DNA of 64,000 nucleotides, taken from the NCBI GenBank assembly GCA_021014945.1, contig MU266329.1:248001-312000 (forward strand), read 5' to 3'. Source of the stretch: Leucogyrophana mollusca. Lineage: Eukaryota; Basidiomycota; Agaricomycetes; Boletales. Position numbers and translations under genes: made by a program. Below are positions 58,102 through 64,000 of this stretch, one piece after another (position 1 is the first letter of the stretch; each line of letters opens with the position of its first letter). Below the pieces are notes generated by a model. That model did not search any database. It saw nothing but the letters and a program-made list of their open reading frames with translations, and was not told the origin of the DNA.

Positions 58102-60901
58102 ATGTCCACATTCACCCCAGAGCCCACAGACGATGTATCCATCGCCACTATCCGTACCCTCGCCGCCGATGTAGTTGGCAAAGCTAACTCGGGTCATCCC
58201 GGTGAGTATATGCATTCAATCATCGCGCTCATCTATCGACGCGCTATGATCGTCAGGGGCACCCATGGGTATGGCCCCTGCTGCCCATATTCTTTTCACG
58301 AGGTGAGTTGGCCTCTGATCGACGACATACCGCAAGCTTATAGCGATCGCCCATCAGGTTCTTCAATGCGAACCCTAAGAGTTCCAAGTGGTTCAATCGT
58401 GATCGATTTGTGCTGTCGAACGGGTAGGCAATTGCTCTGAGTTCCTCGATTTCTTCACTGACAAGATTCTTTTGTAGACATGCGTGAGTCAATACGATCA
58501 TCCGTCACCAGGGCATTTTGCTGATCGGTGCACTCAGCTGCGCGCTTCAGTACATTCTACTTCATCTTTTGGGCTATAAATTATCTATGGACGACCTCAA
58601 GGCGTTCAGACAGCTAGACTCATTGACTCCCGGTCATCCCGAAGCCCATCATACGGATGGTACGCAAACCGAATAAACACCCCTATTACCCCCTCTAAGT
58701 TATCACTATGCACAGGTATCGAGGTCACTACTGGACCTCTTGGTCAGGGCTTTGCCAACGGTGTGGGTCTTGCCATGGCCCAGGAACACCTTGGGGCCGT
58801 CTACAACCGAGACAGTTTTGAGCTCATCAACAACTACACCTACGGTGAGCCAGACAGATCAACACTCCGATGGACGTTAACGATGTCTTCTCAGTGTTTA
58901 CTGGCGATGGGTGCCTCATGGAAGGTGTTGCAAGTGAAGCTGCCTCGCTCGCTGGACACCTCCAGCTCGGTAATCTGATCGTCGTGCGTAACATCTCACA
59001 ATCGTGAGATTGCACCATCATACTCACCGATGTCGTAGGTTTATGATGATAACCGTGAGTCTCTTCCTATCGCTAGTTTCTTCACATAATGCTGAAGGTT
59101 GATCATAGACATCTCTATTGATGGGGACACGGCCGTGGCGTTCACCGAGAACGTGGAACAGCGGTTCCTTTCATACGGCTGGCAAGTTCTACACGTCGAC
59201 AATGGCGACAGGTAACGTGTATTACACTTGTGTCGAACACGTTACTGAACCACGCGCAGTGACCTGGCCGCCATCCATAACGCGATTGCCGCCGGCCGCG
59301 CTGAGAAAAACAAACCTACTATCATCCGCCTGAGAACAACCATTGGCTTTGGCTCAAAGCAGCAAGGCACCCACGGTGTGCATGGCTCACGTACGCGGTC
59401 ACTGATCAGTTCACACTCTTGTGCAAAGCTGATATTTTTGTTCTACAGCTCTCAAGGCCGATGACATTCAAGCCCTCAAAACGAAGTTTGGATTCCCATC
59501 CGACCAGACTTTCCACGTTCCCAAGGAGACATACGACACGTACCGGGCTGCAGCTCTGCGCGGCGCCCGGCTCGAGTCGGCCTGGACAACATTGCTCTCT
59601 GCGTACGGAAAGCAGTATCCCAACGAGCATGCTGAACTCACACGCCGGATCGCCGGAAAGCTTCCCGAAGGCTGGGAGAAGACACTCCCGGTGTACAAAC
59701 CCACTGACCCGGCTCAGGCATCTCGCAAGCTTTCCGAGATTGTGCTTACTGCTATTACGCCTGCGCTGCCCGATCTCATCGGAGGTTCTGCGGACCTAAC
59801 GGGGAGTAACTTAACGAAGGTCAAGGGCACCGTAGACTTCCAGCCTCCGAGCACAAAATTAGGCACCTACGCAGGGACATACATCCGTTATGGTGTACGC
59901 GAGCACGGCATGGGTGCCATTGCCAACGGTCTGTCGGCGTATGGTGGAATTGTCCCTTTCGTCGCCACTTTCCTGGTGAGAATACACCTTGGTCAGAGGA
60001 ATCAGGGGAGCTGATTTGAGTGTTTTAGAATTTCGTGTCGTACGCAGCCGGTGCTGTCCGACTATCGGCTCTCAGCAAACACCAAGTCATCTGGGTTGGT
60101 GAGTGGGGTTTACTCCGAATTGCAATTATTCGAGTTAATTTCTTCTTAGCAACGCACGACTCTATTGGTCTTGGGGAGGACGGGCCTACTCACCAACCTG
60201 TCGAAACCGCTGTTCACCTTCGGGCAATCCCCAACCTCGACTTCTGGCGTCCAGCAGATGGCAATGAGACCTCTGCCGCTTATTTGGTTTCATTGCAAAG
60301 CACCGAGACGCCATCTGTGCTTTCCCTTTCACGCCAGAATCTGCCCAACCTAGAGGGCTCTACCATCGAACGTGCCTCGCGTGGGGGATACGTTCTGTAT
60401 GATGTTGCGGATGAAGATCTCACAATTGTTAGCAGCGGTAGCGAGGTCAGCATCGCGCTTGAAGCAGCAAGCAAACTCAAGGCCGAGGGCCTCAAGGTCA
60501 GGCTCGTCAGCCTGCCGTGCTGGTCGGTGTTCGACAAGCAGGACGAGCAATATAGGTTGAGTGTACTCAGGAGCGGAGCGCCTATTCTCTCTCTTGAGGC
60601 TCTATCAACCACGGGATGGCAGAAATACAGCCACGAGGTGTGTCTCTAGGATCAAGATTCCAGAATCGGTGTTGACCACTTCACAGCAATACGGTTTGCC
60701 TGCGTGGGGGGCTTCAGGACCATATCAGAAAGTCTATGAGAAGTTTGGTATTACTGGCACCAGTGAGTACTTGAGCTTGAAGAGTCTGGCAAATTCCAAC
60801 CGGTTACTTTTTCAGACATCGCCGCGGTTGGAAAGAAGGTGATATCCTTCTACAAACAGAAGGGCGGCGAAGTTATCTCTCCCCTCGTGAAAGCGTTGTA
60901 G
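58102..60901 (+). CDS. TKL1: Transketolase
   Basis: A thiamine diphosphate enzyme of the non-oxidative pentose phosphate pathway. The start is [20 protein letters not shown] at 58102. Landmarks are [14 protein letters not shown], an intron, [12 protein letters not shown] sequence, [60 protein letters not shown] (the GDG...N thiamine/Mg motif), [36 protein letters not shown] and [20 protein letters not shown] (catalytic Glu). After these come [20 protein letters not shown] and [16 protein letters not shown]. It ends ISPLVKAL at 60901. About 680 residues in nine or so exons. Convergent with QCR7, 182 bp between stops. Confidence 0.96.
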
Positions 60902-61083
60902 CTCCGCGCGTGCATCAAAAGTTTTCTGGTTGGATTTTACACAATAGAATAACGAGAGTGCAGTGTAACATCCTGTAAACTTCAATAGAGAAAATGACTC
61001 GTTGCTGTGATTCAGGCGCACCAGAGGATGAGACAGGTGTAAATGGGTTCTCGGCCTACGGTCTACATCCGTCGGGAACATAT
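60902..61083. other. Convergent 3' interval (transketolase / QCR7)
   Basis: 182 bp between two opposing stop codons; probably shared or overlapping 3' UTRs. Confidence 0.5.
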
Positions 61084-61627
61084 CTACTTGCGCTGCACGG
61101 TCATACTGTCCCAAGCTGCCCTCTCTTCGTTTTCCTTAATGACATCTACCACGTGAGGTTGGAGGTAACGCGTGTCCTAAAGAAAACTGTCAGAATAGGG
61201 CAACAATTGGGGGAAGGACAGTCGCCTGACCTCAGCCGGATTCAACCATTCCTCCTTCGGCAAGGGCTTGTGCAGGACACTGCGATGCGAGGCAATCTTG
61301 ATGCGGTATGCACGGTCGTACGCCTCTCGCGGCGTTAAGCGTCCCAATGCCTGCACGTCGAGGTGTCAGACAGGGCAGAAAGAAAACGACGTTAAGCTCA
61401 CCCGCTGGACCTCATCGTGTTCTTCAACCTCTGTCAAATGATAACATACATCAATTTCTGCCCTCGGAGAACATGCATCGGAAGCGCGTACGGAGGTCAT
61501 CGTACTTGAGACCCATCCTTCGATAACCCATAAGGTCGGCATACCACGTAGCAACAGGTTTGACCCATTTTCGCAGTGTCCGCGATGAGCGAATGTAAGG
61601 CGCGAGTGAAGGACCGAGCGCGTTCAT
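61084..61627 (-). CDS. QCR7: Cytochrome bc1 complex subunit 7 (14 kDa)
   Basis: A matrix-side subunit of respiratory complex III. It starts MNALGPSLAPYIRSSRTLRK at 61627, followed by WVKPVATWYADLMGYRRMGL and KYDDLR, the family signature (YRxxGLKYDDL). After introns come EEHDEVQR, ALGRLTPREAYDRAYRIKIA, LHKPLPKEEWLNPAE and YLQPHVVDVIKENEERAAWD. It ends SMTVQRK at 61084-61086. About 125 residues, as usual for UQCRB/QCR7. It is divergent from the nucleoside diphosphate kinase gene with 232 bp between starts. Confidence 0.94.
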
Positions 61628-61859
61628 GTCTAAATGTCTATGAATTTGGGGGAGGAGCAAATTCAGCACGGAACCACTCGGAGTGTTATTTGTCGTTGTT
61701 GTTGATATTCGGCTTGCACATATTTGTTTCAAAGTGGCTGCAAACTGAGATAAGATTTGGATAAGATAGCCAGACGAAATAAAACAAAAATTATAACTTC
61801 CAAAAGCTATCGCCCATCTTTGTTTCTTTAATCCATCTACGCCTTACTCAGATCTCAAA
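61628..61859. promoter_or_regulatory. Short bidirectional promoter (QCR7 / NDK)
   Basis: Just 232 bp serve two highly expressed genes. TTGTTTCTTTAATCC near 61820 is a pyrimidine-rich tract just ahead of the NDK start. I see no strict TATA box. Confidence 0.5.
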
Positions 61860-62537
61860 ATGGCCGGCATTCGCGAGCGCACTTATATCATGGTCAAGGC
61901 GAGTGAACTTCTAACATGTCAATCTTTGCGCGTTTCTTGACCAAATTGTGTTGTGCAGCCTGACGGTGTCCAACGGGGGCTCGTTGGCGAGATCATTGCA
62001 CGATTTGAGAAGCGTGGCTTCAAGCTTATCGCTGCAAAGCTCGTTTCCCCACCCAAAGGACAGCTCGAGCAGCGTATGTGTTTCTCTCTCTCTGTAATCT
62101 TCATCTACGCTCACTCAGCATTGATAGACTATGCTGATCTCAGCAGCAAGCCTTTCTTCCCCGGTTTAATCAAATACATGCTTTCGGGGCCTGTCTTCGC
62201 GATGGTGTGGGAGGGATTGGACGCCGTCAAGACCGGTCGCGTTATGCTCGGTGCCACCAATCCTTTGCAATCTGCCGCAGGTAATCACTTCGCTTTTGAG
62301 GTAAGCATCTTACTCACACAGAGGGCTTCATCAGGTACTATCCGTGGGGACTATGCACTCGCAGTCGGCCGTAACATCTGCCACGGCTCAGACACTGTTG
62401 AGAACGCCGAGAAGGAGATCTCGTTGTGAGTACTGTTTTGTCTTCGATAGCCACTTGTCTGATCGTCACCAAATAGGTGGTTCCCTGAGGGCATCGTCCA
62501 GTACAGCCTCCTCCAGGAGACCATGATCTTCGAATAA
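61860..62537 (+). CDS. YNK1: Nucleoside diphosphate kinase
   Basis: It transfers the gamma-phosphate between nucleoside triphosphates and diphosphates through a phospho-histidine. Exon 1 encodes [13 protein letters not shown]; a GC-AG intron (61899-61958) follows, then [38 protein letters not shown], intron, [60 protein letters not shown] and [20 protein letters not shown] (active His in NICHGSD). It ends LLQETMIFE, stop 62535-62537. Full length (~150 residues). Confidence 0.97.
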
Positions 62538-62686
62538 GGGTATGAACGATAGAAGAGGCCAAAAGCACTTGTTGTATATTAGGTCGCTTTGAGATGCACT
62601 GGATAGAATGTATACAGAAGTCGCGCGTTTAGGAACCACAATCCCGTTCTTGTTTTCAAGCTCAGTGCGCAAGGCTGGTATTATTC

Positions 62687-62980
62687 CTATAGTATACGCA
62701 GTAACTGAAAAAGAAAGGACGGATAAACGAGAGATACAAGTAGGTATGCGATGAAGGTGCGGGTATAGTTGGACTGGATGCAAGAAATGGAGATCACGAG
62801 GATTGGAAAGGATTGTAGAACGCGCAGCGGACGATACAGCAACTTGGCGCGCTCTTTAATCACCCAGCCCTTTTCACCAACGGACGGCGTTCCAAACACG
62901 CGGGGTCCGCCTGCAGAAACCGAGTTCGATGTGGCTACGTCTGGGGGCGCGCTGGCGGTAAGATGATGGCGACTCGACAT
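62687..62980 (-). CDS. Small hypothetical protein, possibly membrane-associated
   Basis: 97 codons open from MSSRHHLTASAPPDVATSNS at 62980. It contains VIKERAKLLYRPLRVLQSFP and a hydrophobic end, RTFIAYLLVSLVYPSFLFQL. A GT...AG intron (about 62712-62804) could remove the second hydrophobic part and leave ~66 residues. I do not recognise it. The start is only 20 bp past the stop codon of the next minus-strand gene, so its promoter would lie inside that gene or the two could share a transcript. Confidence 0.35.
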   Translation of the reverse strand: MSSRHHLTASAPPDVATSNSVSAGGPRVFGTPSVGEKGWVIKERAKLLYRPLRVLQSFPILVISISCIQSNYTRTFIAYLLVSLVYPSFLFQLLRIL

Positions 62981-63000
62981 TTGTCGCGGATTCCCGGTGC

Positions 63001-64000
63001 TTACGTCCCGCTAGCGAGGATGGCCGCAAGGTCTTTCTCGCCAGCTGCCGGCAGTTGTCGCGAACGCGCTTTCAGACGCACTACGCATTGTCAGGTCCCG
63101 CAGATGTAAACAGATTAGAAACTGTGCTCACGATTTCGGTCTAAACTAAGCAAAACAACTTTGACGGCGTCAGTGACGTTACGCTGTGTACCGGCGGGCT
63201 TCAGCAAAGCGGAACGGTCGACCCAGTGCTCGTCCTGCCAGATCGCGGCTTTCAGGATTAAGTCGTCCATGCTGCGATCCCAGGACTCCTCGTCGGTGAA
63301 GTCGACTTGTTCTGTCCGTATGCTGAGCGAGGTGAGATAGTTCCCTTTCGATGTCTGGACCTTCAGCGAAGTCGAATGCGACCGGATGTGCGATGTTATG
63401 TATGACACTGCTTCTTGAGCCGCCTCGCCGAGCTGAGATGCGTTGGACGAGAGACCATCGAGTTCCATGATGACGGGGACAGGTAAGACGACTGTCCATC
63501 GTAAACTCTCGATGATAGATGATATCATCGAGAGGGACGACAAAAGAATGTTAGTATCCATCACAAGGATGGTGTAACCCGCAACAATATTCAACAACGG
63601 GCGCGAAGCAGCGTCTCGTTGTGATCGCTGTGATCGTGAGGCTGTCGGGCGTGGGTGCGTTGGTACTCGATGAGCAGACGCGAGGAGGCTGCGGAGGTAT
63701 CGTCGACGAGCCTGTAAAGTATCTATAAGTACCCGATCCTTAGCCACATTATCAGACGCACCTTTAGAGCCTTGACTTCTTCAGAGTCGCCTTCGTCGTC
63801 TTCAGAGGATTCACCAGCCTCTTCGTCGTCTTCAGCGTCAACGTCCATAGCGTCGTCGGTCCACCTGCGACCAAGCCGTCGCCGTTCTTCCACCTCGCGA
63901 TCGTGACAGTCCTCCTCTCTCCATCGTCTAACTTTGGCCTCTAGCGCACCCTCAACCCTCCACTCCCTCGTACCGTCTACCCAAGTGAGGCCCCCCACAG
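63001..64000 (-). CDS. EST1/SMG6-type PIN-domain protein, 3' part (5' end outside window)
   Basis: This is the C-terminal portion of an Est1/SMG6-like protein, a family that acts in telomere maintenance and nonsense-mediated mRNA decay. An acidic linker (AEDDEEAGESSEDDEGDSEE, about 63830-63775) precedes the PIN nuclease fold: NIVAGYTILVMDTNILLSSL with the first catalytic Asp, WTVVLPVPVIMELDGLSSNA, EESWDRSMDDLILKAAIWQD and NVTDAVKVVLLSLDRN. After a 54-bp intron, LRLKARSRQLPAAGEKDLAA and ILASGT complete the gene, stop TAA at 63001-63003. The 14-3-3-like N-terminal region is beyond 64000. The last acidic position of the metazoan PIN motif (TDDRN) reads SLDRN here. Confidence 0.8.

Overview
This window is nuclear DNA from a filamentous basidiomycete, most likely an agaricomycete. 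Genes are dense and lie on both strands. Nearly every gene is cut by many short introns (about 45-70 bp, with GT/GC...AG ends), intergenic spaces are a few hundred bases, and the protein set is fungal. A DUF6535 membrane protein, a TEA/ATTS regulator, an OPT transporter and several low-complexity hypothetical proteins fit Agaricomycetes; I cannot fix the genus from sequence alone. All gene models below were built by eye, joining conserved protein blocks across introns, so start, stop and a number of splice sites are well supported while some internal exons are approximate.

Layout, left to right: mRNA cap (guanine-N7) methyltransferase (-), M1 aminopeptidase (-), and a long gene with an ARM/PH-like N-terminus, disordered middle and coiled-coil end that I propose is a meiotic chromosome-axis (Red1/SYCP2-type) protein (-). 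Then come a TEA-domain transcription factor (+), a bestrophin-like/UPF0187 anion channel (+), complex I 24 kDa subunit (-), an AKR7-type aldo-keto reductase (+), Tel2 (-), a 68-residue hydrophobic/arginine-tailed protein (-), and a membrane-anchored, apparently degenerate AMP-binding protein (-). Two tandem linker histone H1 genes (+) follow, then a DUF6535 membrane protein (-), a GH31 alpha-xylosidase-type enzyme (-), L-serine dehydratase (+), Pet100 (-) and glutamate decarboxylase (-). Next are the DNA polymerase delta small subunit (+), a gene-poor stretch with an orphan promoter-like region, an MFS monocarboxylate-type transporter (-), an unrecognised coiled-coil gene (-), an OPT oligopeptide transporter (+), Cmc2 (-), transketolase (+), Qcr7 (-), nucleoside diphosphate kinase (+), a small hypothetical gene (-), and the 3' part of an EST1/SMG6-type PIN-domain gene that runs off the right edge (-).

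Most genes are housekeeping genes with no operon logic. Recurrent themes are four mitochondrial respiratory-chain genes (nuo-24, PET100, CMC2, QCR7), three genes of genome maintenance/chromosome biology (Tel2, Pol delta small subunit, the axis candidate) plus chromatin (two H1 genes), and several close divergent pairs that must share short promoters. The items most worth a second look are the proposed axis protein, the tandem H1 pair with a shared GCACGTGACC element at nearly the same distance from each ATG, the adenylation-domain protein without its P-loop lysine and C-terminal subdomain, a 6-nt microexon, and the orphan TATA/CT-rich region near 46.35 kb. I saw no transposon, tRNA, rRNA or CRISPR array.
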